Assembly (NCBI GenBank): GCA_019136655.1
Contig: JAGVTU010000004.1
Span: 22,978-86,977 of the forward strand
Origin: Bacteroidota bacterium
GTDB lineage: Bacteria > Bacteroidota > Bacteroidia > AKYH767-A > OLB10
Reading direction: 5' to 3'
Length of the DNA stretch: 64,000 nt
The notes beneath the pieces were generated by a model. That model saw only the letters and a list, made by a program, of their open reading frames with translations, did no database searches and was not told the origin of the DNA. How positions within the stretch are numbered: position 1 is the stretch's first letter; each line of letters begins with the position of its first letter. Shown one piece after another: positions 16,622-26,441 of the stretch. The translations under genes and the position numbers were made by a program.

Positions 16622-19600
16622 TTAGGCTATCAGTTCATTTTCCGGCTCCTTTGTGCGCTTCAATTTTTTAGACAGTCGTGCTTTCAGATTTTCGGACATG
16701 AGATACATCACCGGTACCAAAAACAAAGTAAGGAATGTTGCAAACATCAACCCGAAAATCATGGTCCATGAAAGCGGTCCCCAGAAGGAAGTACTGTCGC
16801 CACCGATAAAAATATGCGGATTGAATTCGGTGAAGAGTGTCACAAAGTCAATGTTCAAACCAATGGCAAGAGGTATCAATCCCAGAGATGTTGCAGTAGC
16901 AGTGAGCAATACCGGTGTCATACGTGTGCGACCTGCTTCAACAATGGCTTCGTAAGGTCCAACACCTTGTTCGCGCAACATTTCAGCAAACTCTACCAGC
17001 AAAATACCGTTCCTCACTACAATACCCGCAAGAGCAACAATTCCTATACCGGTCATTACTATGGAGAAACTCATTTTGAATATTGCAAATCCAAGTAACA
17101 CACCAATGATGCTGAAAATAATTTCAGAAAGAATAATCACAGGCTTGCCTATTGAATTAAACTGAATTACAAGAATAATAAATATCAACCCTAAGGAAAT
17201 TAGCAAAGCATTCCCAAGAAAAGCAGATGTTTCTGCCTGTTCTTCCTGCGAACCTCCGAATTTAATTTCTACACCATCTGTTTTAGGAAATTGTTTAACT
17301 GCTGCCATTACGTTGCCTACTACTTCTGCTTCGCGACTTTGATAATCGGTAAGCAGGTTGGACGAAATGGTTACAATTCGTTTTTGGTTTTTACGCTTGA
17401 TAACACCATACGTATTGTCATATTTTATAGAGGCGAAAGATGCAACAGGAACACTTCTGATAACACCACCCATTCCCATATCGCGATACATTACACGAAT
17501 GCTGTTTAACAAACTTACATCATATCGTTGGTCTTGTTTATAGCGAAGCATGATTTTATATTCATCATTCTGATCGCGGTACTTGGATACCTCGCGCCCC
17601 AGCACAGCCATATTGATTTCATTACCTACAGTACCCGTAAAAATTCCCAAACGGTTCATGTGTTCGCGGTCAATATCAAAAGTTATTTGAGGTTTTCTGT
17701 CCTGCAAATCCGATTTCAATTCTTCCACGCCATCAATGCGAAGTGAGTCGAGATAACGTTTCAGATTTTCAGAGGTAGTTGCAATTGCCTGCAGGTTGTC
17801 ACCTGTAATTTCAATGCTGATAGGCTTACCAACAGGAGGTCCGTTTTGTTCCTGCGATACAGTTATTTCTGCACCGGGTACTACATTTTTAACAGCTTCA
17901 CGAATCTGATCCAGATATTTTACAGTTGACACACCATGTCGTTTGCTGAATTCAACAAATGCAATTTCAATCTTACTCTTATTGGCATAATATCCCTGAT
18001 CCTGATCAGCAGGGTCTGTTACATTTTCGCCCACACTTGCTATGACAGATTTAACTACATCATTCTTTTCTCCAACTACTGCATACACTTTACTTTCGAG
18101 AACCTTTGTTACAGAGTCGGTATATGCCTGATCAGTGCCCACAGGTAGCGAAGTGAAAACATAAATAAAATTAGGATCGCTGCTTGGGAAAAAACTTACA
18201 CCACCATTGCGGATTCCAATAGCAATGAATGAAAGAATAAGTAATGCAATTGTACCTCCCATCATCAAGCCTGTACGATGAAGTGCTTTTTCAAGAAGTT
18301 GTGAATAGAGTTTCTGTATTGCAGGCCATACCTTTGTTTGAAAACTATGAATAACCTTGTGCAGCCAAAAGCGGTGTAGCAGATGGATTAAGAACAGAAA
18401 TACTGTGAAATTTCCCATTCCCGGCACACCTGCAACATAGAACAAGGCAGCAATGGCAATAAAAATTACAGCTGTTATTTTCAATCCTTTGTAAGGGTCA
18501 TGTTTTTGTTCATGTTTTTTCATAAAGTCCACTGCAAAAACAGGATTGATGATATATGCCACCACCAGTGATGCAAGCAATGTGATGATAAGTGTTATCG
18601 GAAGGAAAAACATAAACTTACCTATAACACCTTTCCAGAATGCCAGTGGCACAAACGGTGCAAGAGTAGTGAGTGTACCGGATAATACAGGAAGAAAAAT
18701 TTCGCCTGTTGCCATCTTGGCAGCCCTCACAATATTCATTTTTCCGTTATCGAAAATACGATGTGTGTTTTCAATCACAACAATGGCATCATCAACAACA
18801 ATTCCCAGCGCAAGCAGAAATGAAAATAATACAATAAAGTTGATAGTGAAACCTATCATTGGAAGAACAAGAAATGCCACACACATGGAAAGTGGTACTG
18901 ACAATGCTACGAAGAATGCATTGCTAACACCCATGAAAAACATGAGCACAAGCAATACCAGTATAAACCCTATTACAATGGTATTGATAAGGTCGTGCAA
19001 CTGAATACGTGTAGTTTCACTTTGATCACCTGTGAGCACAACATGCAGGTCTTTGGGCCAGGTATTGGCTTTAAGTTCGTTTACAATATTTACAATTTTA
19101 TCAGACGCTTCAATCAGATTTTCTCCTGAACGTTTCACAACACTCAGCGTAATGACATTCTTATGATTCAGTCGTGCATAGCTTTCCTGCTCTTTGAATG
19201 AGTCAACTACCTCTGCAACATCTTTCAGATAAACCGGTGCTCCGGTCATAGTTTTTACAACCAGATTTTTTAACTGATCTACATTGGTAAACTCTCCTGT
19301 TACACTTAACGACCTTCTCGTTCCGTCATTCATTCGCACACCACCTCCCGGAACAGTCATGTTTTCATACTTAACAGCAGTTTCAATATCAGACATGGTC
19401 AGGCCTGCAGCCTGCAATTTGATCACATCAACATTGATTTGTATTTCGCGCTCGAGTGCTCCGATAATTTTTACCTCTTTAACTTCTTTAAGGCTTTCCA
19501 TTTTATCTTTTGCCTCATCTGCATATTTTTTCAGTTTGGCAAGATCATAGTCACCATAAAGATTCACTGCCATAATAGGCAAATCAGAAAAATTTACTTC

Positions 19601-20011
19601 GATAATATCAGGTTCGTTAGGCAAGTCCTGAGGCAAATCACTTCGTGCTTTGTCAACAGCATCCTTGACTTTACGTTTTGCTTCGTCAATCTTTACATCA
19701 CTGTTAAATTCAACTACAATACTGCAGTAGTCCTGATGAGCACTGCTTGTTATTTTCTTAACACCTGAAATTCCTTTACACTGTTTTTCTATATGTCGCA
19801 CTACAAGGTTCTCCATATCTTTTGGAGACGTTCCGGGATAAACCACACTTACATAAATATTAGGCAGTGAGATATCAGGAAAACTTTCTTTAGGTATGCT
19901 GATATATGACATAATACCCATCAATGTAATGATGACGGTTATTATATAAATAGCAGTACGGTTGTCTATTGCCCATGAGGAGGGCTTGAATTCTTTAAAA
20001 ACGTCCTTCAT
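16622..20011 (-). CDS. RND-family efflux pump inner-membrane subunit
   Basis: 1129 residues, longer than the usual 1030-1050. The N-terminal helix ends IPKESFPDISLP; the proton-relay pair sits in LALGIVVDDAIVVIENTHRIF (helix 4); two large periplasmic loops follow helices 1 and 7. Between helix 6 and helix 7 (about residues 500-565) there is an extra stretch with two additional hydrophobic segments (ITAVIFIAIAALFYVAGV and FTVFLFLIHLLHRFW), which explains the extra length. It should export drugs, detergents or other amphiphiles using the proton gradient, working with the fusion protein and TolC-type channel encoded just upstream. No His/Met-rich metal-site pattern is apparent, so a heavy-metal pump is less likely. 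Confidence 0.95.
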   Translation of the reverse strand: MKDVFKEFKPSSWAIDNRTAIYIITVIITLMGIMSYISIPKESFPDISLPNIYVSVVYPGTSPKDMENLVVRHIEKQCKGISGVKKITSSAHQDYCSIVVEFNSDVKIDEAKRKVKDAVDKARSDLPQDLPNEPDIIEVNFSDLPIMAVNLYGDYDLAKLKKYADEAKDKMESLKEVKEVKIIGALEREIQINVDVIKLQAAGLTMSDIETAVKYENMTVPGGGVRMNDGTRRSLSVTGEFTNVDQLKNLVVKTMTGAPVYLKDVAEVVDSFKEQESYARLNHKNVITLSVVKRSGENLIEASDKIVNIVNELKANTWPKDLHVVLTGDQSETTRIQLHDLINTIVIGFILVLLVLMFFMGVSNAFFVALSVPLSMCVAFLVLPMIGFTINFIVLFSFLLALGIVVDDAIVVIENTHRIFDNGKMNIVRAAKMATGEIFLPVLSGTLTTLAPFVPLAFWKGVIGKFMFFLPITLIITLLASLVVAYIINPVFAVDFMKKHEQKHDPYKGLKITAVIFIAIAALFYVAGVPGMGNFTVFLFLIHLLHRFWLHKVIHSFQTKVWPAIQKLYSQLLEKALHRTGLMMGGTIALLILSFIAIGIRNGGVSFFPSSDPNFIYVFTSLPVGTDQAYTDSVTKVLESKVYAVVGEKNDVVKSVIASVGENVTDPADQDQGYYANKSKIEIAFVEFSKRHGVSTVKYLDQIREAVKNVVPGAEITVSQEQNGPPVGKPISIEITGDNLQAIATTSENLKRYLDSLRIDGVEELKSDLQDRKPQITFDIDREHMNRLGIFTGTVGNEINMAVLGREVSKYRDQNDEYKIMLRYKQDQRYDVSLLNSIRVMYRDMGMGGVIRSVPVASFASIKYDNTYGVIKRKNQKRIVTISSNLLTDYQSREAEVVGNVMAAVKQFPKTDGVEIKFGGSQEEQAETSAFLGNALLISLGLIFIILVIQFNSIGKPVIILSEIIFSIIGVLLGFAIFKMSFSIVMTGIGIVALAGIVVRNGILLVEFAEMLREQGVGPYEAIVEAGRTRMTPVLLTATATSLGLIPLAIGLNIDFVTLFTEFNPHIFIGGDSTSFWGPLSWTMIFGLMFATFLTLFLVPVMYLMSENLKARLSKKLKRTKEPENELIA

Positions 20012-20024
20012 AAAATTTTCCGGA

Positions 20025-21143
20025 TTATAATTTTATCGCATCACCTTCAATAAGGTTCTGATATCCTGTTGTAATTACTTTATCACCTTCATTCAAACCT
20101 TCTGTTATCTCAATAGTGCCATTGTAAGTCAAACCGGTTTTTACCTGCTTACGCTTAGCAGTCATTTTGCCGTTTTTGTTTTCAGCAACAAACACATATT
20201 CACCATCAAGTCCTTTTTGAACTACATTCACCGGCAGCGACAGTGTCTTTTCATTGGAATAATCAGCAATTTTTAAAACTGCAAGCATATTAGGACGTAA
20301 TAAATTTTCCTTATTGCCAAGTTTTACTTCAACATTAAAGGTACGGTTCATGTTGTTGATAGCATTACCTGAGTAAGAAACTTTGGTTTTAACTTCCTTA
20401 TTCAAGTCAGGAAACACCACCAGCGCATCATCATTCTTATGTACACGGTTGATATAGGCTTCAGGTATTTCACCTTTTATCTTCAGCATATTCAAATTCA
20501 CAATGCGAATAGCCGGCACCTGAGGTGATACTACTTGTCCTGCTTTGATGTTAACCATATCTACGGTTCCGTCAAATGGAGCTTTGATGCGTGTAAGTTC
20601 CCACTGTTCGCGATAATTTGCCAAACGTTTTTCAGCACTTTCTTTTGTAGTCTTTGCCTGCAAGTATTGAATTTCACTTCCTATCTGTTGGTCCCAAAGA
20701 TTTTTTTGTCGCTGATAAACTGTGGTTGCAAGATCAACTGCGCTTTGCAGTTCACCGATTGTCTGCACCATGATTTTATCATCAAGTGTTGCAAGTATCT
20801 GTCCTTTCTTTACGTGATCTCCTGCCTGAACATTTATGGCTGTTACTGTTCCTGACGACATGGGATTTAACATCACATCTTCATCGCCTTCCACATTGGC
20901 TTGCACTTCCAGATAGTGTGTAAATGCATGTTGTTGCATTTCTGTTACTGCAACATTTTTATACTTCTCACTCTTAGTTGTATCTGTTGCTGCAATTTCA
21001 TCTTCCAAATTGCGGATTTGTTCGGTAAGTTCTGCCTGTTGTTTTTTCAACTTATCTAACTTACTTTTTTTCTGATCCAGGTTTCCTCCTCCGCATGATG
21101 ACAGCAGCATCAATATTCCGACAGAGGCTATAAGCTTATTCAT
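20025..21143 (-). CDS. Periplasmic adaptor (membrane fusion) lipoprotein of the RND pump
   Basis: 372 residues. The lipoprotein signal MNKLIASVGILMLLSSC has lipobox LSSC. A short coiled coil (LDQKKSKLDKLKKQQAELTEQIRNLEDEI, about 22-50) precedes the usual HlyD/AcrA order: barrel, lipoyl half-motif GTVTAINVQAGDHVKKGQILATLDD, hairpin, second lipoyl half-motif RIKAPFDGTVDMVNIKAGQVVSP, beta barrel, and the membrane-proximal domain. It joins the RND pump to the outer-membrane channel. It lies 13 bp before the pump gene and 26 bp after the TolC gene in the same operon. The extra N-terminal coiled coil right after the lipid anchor is typical of Bacteroidota adaptors. Confidence 0.94.
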   Translation of the reverse strand: MNKLIASVGILMLLSSCGGGNLDQKKSKLDKLKKQQAELTEQIRNLEDEIAATDTTKSEKYKNVAVTEMQQHAFTHYLEVQANVEGDEDVMLNPMSSGTVTAINVQAGDHVKKGQILATLDDKIMVQTIGELQSAVDLATTVYQRQKNLWDQQIGSEIQYLQAKTTKESAEKRLANYREQWELTRIKAPFDGTVDMVNIKAGQVVSPQVPAIRIVNLNMLKIKGEIPEAYINRVHKNDDALVVFPDLNKEVKTKVSYSGNAINNMNRTFNVEVKLGNKENLLRPNMLAVLKIADYSNEKTLSLPVNVVQKGLDGEYVFVAENKNGKMTAKRKQVKTGLTYNGTIEITEGLNEGDKVITTGYQNLIEGDAIKL

Positions 21144-21169
21144 AATCTGTATATATGTTAGTGATATTT

Positions 21170-22519
21170 TTAATTTTTAATTAATGTTCCTGTTGCTTTT
21201 GCATAGTCAACTTTAGCTATGTAAGCTTCTATTAATGATGTATAATAATTTGTTTCGGCAACCTTCAATGCAGTTTCTGCATCCATAACTTCGAGGCTGC
21301 TGCCAACACCTTCTTCAAATTTCTTTTTTGTAATGCGAGCCACATCAGCAGCAAGTTTTCTGTTTTCGCTTTGTGTGTCGAGAGAGGCCAGTGCATTTAT
21401 TAAGGAAGTACGGGCAGTTTGAACTTCCAGCTGCAAACCCTGCGATACGGATTGAATGGTGTTGTCAATTTTGTCCATTGCAAACCGAGCCTGCTTTACA
21501 CGTGTTGCTTTCTGAAAACCATCGAACACCGGTACAGTAAGTTTTAATCCTACCAATGAGGTTCGGTACCAGGGTTTGTTTTCAAAAATGTCGAAATCAT
21601 CTCGGGAAGCATTTACACTGTATGAACCAAATGCTACAAGTGAAGGCAGATAAGCAACGCGCTTTAATTTTAAATCTATCTTAAGCAATTGTTTTGTAGT
21701 TTGCAATACATCCATTTCAATACGGTTGTTTATATCAAATGTATCAGCCGCATTAATCATGGTTGTGGACTTAATATCTTCAAGTTTATCCGTAAGTGTG
21801 AGTTCGTCCTGCATATTGGCGCCAATCTGAAATTTCAGCAGGTTGACAGATAAAGTAACCATACGGTCTAATTTTTCTTTCTCTGTTATGATGTTGTTGT
21901 AAGCAAGTACAGTCCTGTCATAATCTATTTTTTCGGCAAAGCCATTTTCGTAAGTGGCTTTCATATCATCACGCAATTTTTTCAGTCGTTTGACATTGGC
22001 ATCCAGAATTTGCGTTTGCTCCTGAAGAATTAATACGTTGTAATAAGCTTTACTCACTGTGGCTGCAAGTTCTGTTTTGGTTTGATTTATCTGTTTGTGC
22101 ATCAGGTCAACATACATGCGTGAAGCTTTTAAGCCTACAAGATAAGAACCATCAAATATCAATTGCGATGCTGATAATCCTGCTGTAGAAGAATAGTTTT
22201 GCCCAAACTGTACAGGATAGAAAGATCCGGGGTCGCCTCCGAAAAATTCACCGGGTACAAACGTGGTAGGGATATCAATAAATTTGGTAATGTCGGCACT
22301 GCCGCTTATCTGTGGCAAACCGATACCGAGCAATTCATCTGATTTTTCTTTGGCAATCTTCTTGTCGAGTACTGCATTTTTAACGCTAACCTGATTTTTT
22401 ATGGCAAAGTCAACCGCTTGCTGCAGTGAAAAAGCATATTGGTTTTTAGTAGTTTGCTGTGCCGAAATCTGAAAAGTGATCAGTACAAAAACAGGCAGTA
22501 ATTTAATTTTTTTCAGCAT
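21170..22519 (-). CDS. TolC-family outer-membrane efflux channel
   Basis: 449 residues with signal peptide MLKKIKLLPVFVLITFQISAQ. Two OEP repeats are visible, with the long helices SLQQAVDFAIKNQVSVKNAVLDKKIAKEK and VSKAYYNVLILQEQTQILDANVKRLKKL in the first, and the second half holding TSLINALASLDTQSENRKLAADVARITKKKFEEGVGSSLEVMDAETALKVAE. It should trimerise to give the outer-membrane exit duct of the tripartite pump. It lies 12 bp after the TetR gene, so regulator and pump share a transcript. Confidence 0.93.
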   Translation of the reverse strand: MLKKIKLLPVFVLITFQISAQQTTKNQYAFSLQQAVDFAIKNQVSVKNAVLDKKIAKEKSDELLGIGLPQISGSADITKFIDIPTTFVPGEFFGGDPGSFYPVQFGQNYSSTAGLSASQLIFDGSYLVGLKASRMYVDLMHKQINQTKTELAATVSKAYYNVLILQEQTQILDANVKRLKKLRDDMKATYENGFAEKIDYDRTVLAYNNIITEKEKLDRMVTLSVNLLKFQIGANMQDELTLTDKLEDIKSTTMINAADTFDINNRIEMDVLQTTKQLLKIDLKLKRVAYLPSLVAFGSYSVNASRDDFDIFENKPWYRTSLVGLKLTVPVFDGFQKATRVKQARFAMDKIDNTIQSVSQGLQLEVQTARTSLINALASLDTQSENRKLAADVARITKKKFEEGVGSSLEVMDAETALKVAETNYYTSLIEAYIAKVDYAKATGTLIKN

Positions 22520-22531
22520 AATGTTTTGCGA

Positions 22532-23146
22532 TTAATCTTCGTCTATAATATTTTTATATTTATTAATAAGCCGGTGCCCTTTTACGGTAACTATCCCATG
22601 TAAAAAATGATCGAGCAGCGCTAACTGTACTTCATGTATTTTAAAGTGCGATGGGGGAAAAATCTCTGCATTCATACCCATTGAAACTTCTTCCAGACGT
22701 AGTCTGACCAATATTTTGAGATTTATATCCGGGCGGTAAAGTTGTTCTGCGATTCCTTTTTTCAGATTTTTTTCAATGGTAGCAGCTATGCTTTCTTCTC
22801 TAAAGTTTAAAAACAGTTTCCATGCTTTAGGATAATAGCGCTGCATATCTTCAAACAATACCGGATTCAAACTTGAAAATGTTTCATGCAGTTTTTGCAT
22901 GGAAATAATAATTTCATGAATGGCATCCTTACTTTCCTGCGAATATTCTTTCAGCATACAGCGATTTTCATGTAGAAAATTTTCGCATGCTTTCTGCACA
23001 ATCTCATCCTTATCTTTAAAACAGGAATAAATTGTTTTCTTGGAAACAGCAAGATGGTTGGCAATGTCATCCATGGTTACCCTGCGGATTCCCTGACGGA
23101 AAAACATTCCCAATGATTCTGTTAGTATTCTTTCTTTAATATCCAT
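22532..23146 (-). CDS. TetR-family transcriptional regulator of the efflux operon
   Basis: 204 residues from the ATG at 23146 (an upstream ATG at 23167 would add seven residues before the domain). The N-terminal helix-turn-helix reads ERILTESLGMFFRQGIRRVTMDDIANHLAVSKKTIYSCFKDKDEIV. The ligand-binding C-terminal part is alpha-helical and not recognisable further. As first gene of the operon with TolC, adaptor and RND pump it probably represses its own operon and is released by a pump substrate. No clear operator palindrome was identified in the 100 bp upstream. Confidence 0.93.
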   Translation of the reverse strand: MDIKERILTESLGMFFRQGIRRVTMDDIANHLAVSKKTIYSCFKDKDEIVQKACENFLHENRCMLKEYSQESKDAIHEIIISMQKLHETFSSLNPVLFEDMQRYYPKAWKLFLNFREESIAATIEKNLKKGIAEQLYRPDINLKILVRLRLEEVSMGMNAEIFPPSHFKIHEVQLALLDHFLHGIVTVKGHRLINKYKNIIDED

Positions 23147-23254
23147 TTCGTTAAAAAACGGCCGCAAAACTCAGGAAACTTTTTTAGTTTTCAAAGTTTC
23201 CACATAAAAAAATGTAGTCTTTAACCTTTTTTAACAGAAAACTCAGTTTTGGAT

Positions 23255-24265
23255 TTATTGAAACAACTGTTTGGTCAAACCCAACCATTCAAGTGCTGAA
23301 CCATGCAACAATTGCTCTTTAATTTTATTATCCAAATTCATTTCTTTTACCAATTTCCCCGGAATGGCTTCACCTAACGGAAATGGATAATCACTGCCAA
23401 GGGCAATACGGTTGGCACCTGCAAACTGTATAAGATAACGCAACATATTTTCGTCATGCACCAGCGAGTCGAAATAAAAATTGCCAATATATTTTGATGG
23501 TGAATGTGGATTGTCAATAGCTACCAAATCTGGGCGGCAGTCGAAGCCATGTTTTATACGTCCGAAAGTTGAAGGAAAACTACCTCCGCCATGAGCAAAG
23601 GCTACACGCAGCTTTGGTAATCTTTCAAATACTCCTCCAAAAATCATGGAACATATTGCGCGTGATGATTCAGCAGGCATACCTACCAGCCACGGCAGCC
23701 AGTAACGTTGCATCTGTTGTTGTCCCATCATATCCCATGGATGAACAAAGATGGGCATATCCAGTTTTTCACAAGCCTGAAATACAGGAAACAGATGTTC
23801 GTCATTCAGGTTCCATTCGTTTACATGCGTGCCTATCTGAATTCCTGTAAGACCGATTTTTTTGCAACGCTCCAGTTCTTTTACAGCCAGCTCAGGTGCT
23901 TGCATGGGCAATGTGGCCAAACCCACAAAACGCTTTGGGTATTGCCGAACTATGCCCGCAATATGGTCGTTCAGATATTCAGCCAATGACAATGCATCAT
24001 TTGGTTTAGCCCAATACGAAAACATTACAGGTACTGTACTCAGCACCTGCACCTGCACATCATGTTGGTCGCACTCATGCATTCGTGATGTTGCATCCCA
24101 GCAGTTACTTTCAATTTCACGAAAAAAAGTTCCGTCATCGCGAAGCATTCGCGCACAGCATGGCTTATGATGCTCGAGTTGAATAAATCCTCCATAACCA
24201 AATTTGCTTTTCCAGTCAGGTAGTTTTTCAGGCAAAATGTGTGTATGGATATCTATCGTAAGCAT
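23255..24265 (-). CDS. Amidohydrolase 2, ACMSD-like decarboxylase
   Basis: 336 residues from the ATG at 24265; this start puts the metal-binding HTH in [15 protein letters not shown] at the very N terminus, as in characterised 2-amino-3-carboxymuconate-6-semialdehyde decarboxylases, which are the same length. Other signature residues are HPWD (about 165), [16 protein letters not shown] and [15 protein letters not shown] removes CO2 from the kynurenine-pathway intermediate ACMS, diverting tryptophan breakdown away from NAD synthesis. No other kynurenine-pathway gene lies in the window. Related gamma-resorcylate-type decarboxylases share the fold, but the CARMLRDDG and [33 protein letters not shown] stretches favour ACMSD. 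Confidence 0.88.
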   Translation of the reverse strand: MLTIDIHTHILPEKLPDWKSKFGYGGFIQLEHHKPCCARMLRDDGTFFREIESNCWDATSRMHECDQHDVQVQVLSTVPVMFSYWAKPNDALSLAEYLNDHIAGIVRQYPKRFVGLATLPMQAPELAVKELERCKKIGLTGIQIGTHVNEWNLNDEHLFPVFQACEKLDMPIFVHPWDMMGQQQMQRYWLPWLVGMPAESSRAICSMIFGGVFERLPKLRVAFAHGGGSFPSTFGRIKHGFDCRPDLVAIDNPHSPSKYIGNFYFDSLVHDENMLRYLIQFAGANRIALGSDYPFPLGEAIPGKLVKEMNLDNKIKEQLLHGSALEWLGLTKQLFQ

Positions 24266-24356
24266 GCTGCAGAGAATAATAATTTTTTGCAAATGTATAA
24301 ACAACTGAGCTAGCTGATAGACGGAAAACCTATACTTTTGAAAAAATCATTTTTCA

Positions 24357-25766
24357 TTGGCATCTCATACAGAGAAATTATTACACAAAAATTTTCCATT
24401 TGAACCAACAGGTGCTCAGAAACAATTAATGCACAGGCTTGCAGCATTTATTGATGCTGCAACTACTTATAAATGTTTTTTGCTGAAAGGGTATGCCGGA
24501 ACAGGTAAAACAACATTAATAAAGTCGTTGATTAAAACACTGCGCAAACTTGATTATGATGTTAAGTTGCTTGCCCCAACAGGCAGAGCTGCAAAAGTGA
24601 TAACGCATTACACCGGCAGCGATGCTTCTACCATTCATCGCTATCTCTACGAAATAAAAAGTGATAAAGATGGCGGTGTTATTTCAAAGGTGAAGGAAAA
24701 CAAACACCACCGGCAAGTATTTATTATTGATGAGGCTTCAATGATTTCGAATGAAGATGATAAAACACTATTCAAAGGAGCCAGCCTGCTTGCCGATTGC
24801 ATAGATCATGTCTATTCTCAACCTGACAATTTTATTCTATTTATTGGAGATACTGCACAGTTGCCTCCCGTAGGAATAGAAGTCAGCCCTGCACTTGACG
24901 AAGATTATCTGAGAAGAATGCATCAGCTGGAAGTAAGCTCTTTTGAACTGAAGGAAGTAGTAAGACAGCAATTGGATTCCGGTATTCTGGCAAATGCACA
25001 CTGTACCCGTTTGCTCATTGAGCGTGAAGAATATCGCCCACGACTGAAGGTTGCAGGTTTTGATGATATGGAAAGAGTGAGTCAGCAAGAGTTAACCGAC
25101 ATATTTGAATCATATTTTCCATTGCGCTCAGATGGAAATTCAATAATTATTTGCAGAAGCAATAAGCAAGCTAACAGATACAATGAGTTTATACGCAACC
25201 GTTTTTATGCATTTGAAGAACCGGTTGAAAAAAATGAACGGCTGATGGTGGTGAAGAATAATTATTACTGGCATGAGTCTGATGATAAGAATGCATTTAT
25301 TGCCAATGGCGATGAGTTGCAGATAGTTCGCACCTATCATAAAGAAACCGTGCAGGGTTTTGATTTTATGGATGCGCTGGTGGAGCTGAAAGACGAAAAC
25401 AATACTCGTTTAAAAGTAAAACTTTTGCTCAATGCGCTCACTACAGAAACGCCTGCATTGCCACATGATGATTACAAAAAACTGTTTCAGCTGTTAAGTG
25501 AAAATTACAGAACGCCAAAAGGGAAAATCAATCTTCGTAAAATGAAAAGCGACCCTTATCTGAATGCACTTCAGGTGAAGTACGCTTATGCAATTACTTG
25601 TCATAAAGCGCAAGGTGGTCAGTGGGAAACAGTGTTTGTTGACCCGGGATTTATTCCTGAAGATAATTATAACAAAGATTATATGCGCTGGCTTTATACA
25701 GCACTTACCAGAGCACAACTTAAAGCTTATCTTATTTCAATTCCTGAACAATTTTTCGTGCAATAA
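24357..25766 (+). CDS. RecD-like superfamily 1 DNA helicase
   Basis: 469 residues from a TTG codon; an in-frame stop 18 bp upstream and no ATG before the Walker motif leave TTG as the only reasonable start. Motifs: Walker A GYAGTGKTTL (about 45), LLAPTGRAAKV (motif Ia), Walker B FIIDEASMIS, FIGDTAQLPPVG (motif III), VVRQ (motif IV), and the C-terminal UvrD_C_2-type YAITCHKAQGGQWETVFVD with YTALTRAQ. This is the AAA_30/RecD-like helicase widespread in Bacteroidota, probably used in DNA repair or recombination. It stands alone and converges on the SprT-like gene. Confidence 0.9.
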   Translation: MASHTEKLLHKNFPFEPTGAQKQLMHRLAAFIDAATTYKCFLLKGYAGTGKTTLIKSLIKTLRKLDYDVKLLAPTGRAAKVITHYTGSDASTIHRYLYEIKSDKDGGVISKVKENKHHRQVFIIDEASMISNEDDKTLFKGASLLADCIDHVYSQPDNFILFIGDTAQLPPVGIEVSPALDEDYLRRMHQLEVSSFELKEVVRQQLDSGILANAHCTRLLIEREEYRPRLKVAGFDDMERVSQQELTDIFESYFPLRSDGNSIIICRSNKQANRYNEFIRNRFYAFEEPVEKNERLMVVKNNYYWHESDDKNAFIANGDELQIVRTYHKETVQGFDFMDALVELKDENNTRLKVKLLLNALTTETPALPHDDYKKLFQLLSENYRTPKGKINLRKMKSDPYLNALQVKYAYAITCHKAQGGQWETVFVDPGFIPEDNYNKDYMRWLYTALTRAQLKAYLISIPEQFFVQ

Positions 25767-25775
25767 AAGTTGATG

Positions 25776-25801
25776 GAAAGACTAATGACTTTTGGTCTTT
25801 C
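25776..25801. terminator. Possible hairpin between convergent genes
   Basis: GAAAGAC (25776-25782) pairs with GTCTTTC (25795-25801) between the helicase and the SprT-like gene, overlapping the latter's stop codon. There is no long T tract, so termination is uncertain. Confidence 0.3.
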
Positions 25802-26423
25802 AAAGCGGCATTACTTCGGTGACGGGATTGATGAAGTAAATACTTTTTGATTTGACTTCAATACAACAGAAATTTTTTCGCAGCTGATGTTGTTTGATAA
25901 ACACACGGCCTGTGCGAATTTTAAATTTCGCTCCGATTTCAATTTCTTCAAGTGTGAGCCAACGGTCTTCAGGTTTGTCGTAATTGCGTAAGGTGCGCAG
26001 CAGGTGATGATCGGTGCAGCTGGTGGCAGCAGGGTTTTGCATATAATCGTTCAGCGCTTTCACAATGTCTGGCGGAAAAATATGCTCACGAAGTATGGGC
26101 ATCATCAGTTTTTTGTATTCGTTTTTCCATTCTTTGCCATGAGGTACCGTAATACGTTTGCGTATCTTCCATTGGTTCAGATGTGCAACCTCATGGATAA
26201 ATGTAATCAGAAAAGCGTAGGGATTCAGGTCGTGATTGATGGATATACGATGACCGTGGCCATCCTGTGGAGGACGGTAATCGCCATACTTGCTGTTGCG
26301 GCTGCGTGTAATTTTAAGACTGATTTTGTTTTCCGAAATCCATTCAATGCAGTATGGAATTGCTCTTTCGGGAACATACTTTCTTAAGGCTTCTTCAATT
26401 TGTGTTAAAGTAACTCTCGACAT
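25800..26423 (-). CDS. SprT-like zinc metallopeptidase domain protein
   Basis: 207 residues. The metallopeptidase motif HEVAHLNQW (HExxH, about residues 77-81) sits in ISINHDLNPYAFLITFIHEVAHLNQWKIRKRITVPHGKEWKNEYKKLM, with the third metal ligand probably His in PHGKEW, as in SprT/Spartan domains. The C-terminal part has no CxxC zinc ribbon. Spartan relatives cut DNA-protein crosslinks in eukaryotes, but the bacterial role is not established. It lies 18 bp downstream of feoB, which may place it on the feoAB transcript. Confidence 0.85.
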   Translation of the reverse strand: MSRVTLTQIEEALRKYVPERAIPYCIEWISENKISLKITRSRNSKYGDYRPPQDGHGHRISINHDLNPYAFLITFIHEVAHLNQWKIRKRITVPHGKEWKNEYKKLMMPILREHIFPPDIVKALNDYMQNPAATSCTDHHLLRTLRNYDKPEDRWLTLEEIEIGAKFKIRTGRVFIKQHQLRKNFCCIEVKSKSIYFINPVTEVMPL

Positions 26424-26441
26424 CAGTGATACGGCAACTGT

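Noticed and set aside
18546..19004. Long antisense open frame (152 codons) inside the RND pump gene
   Set aside because: It lies opposite strong coding sequence, has a Ser/Thr/Asn-rich composition typical of antisense frames, and matches no family.
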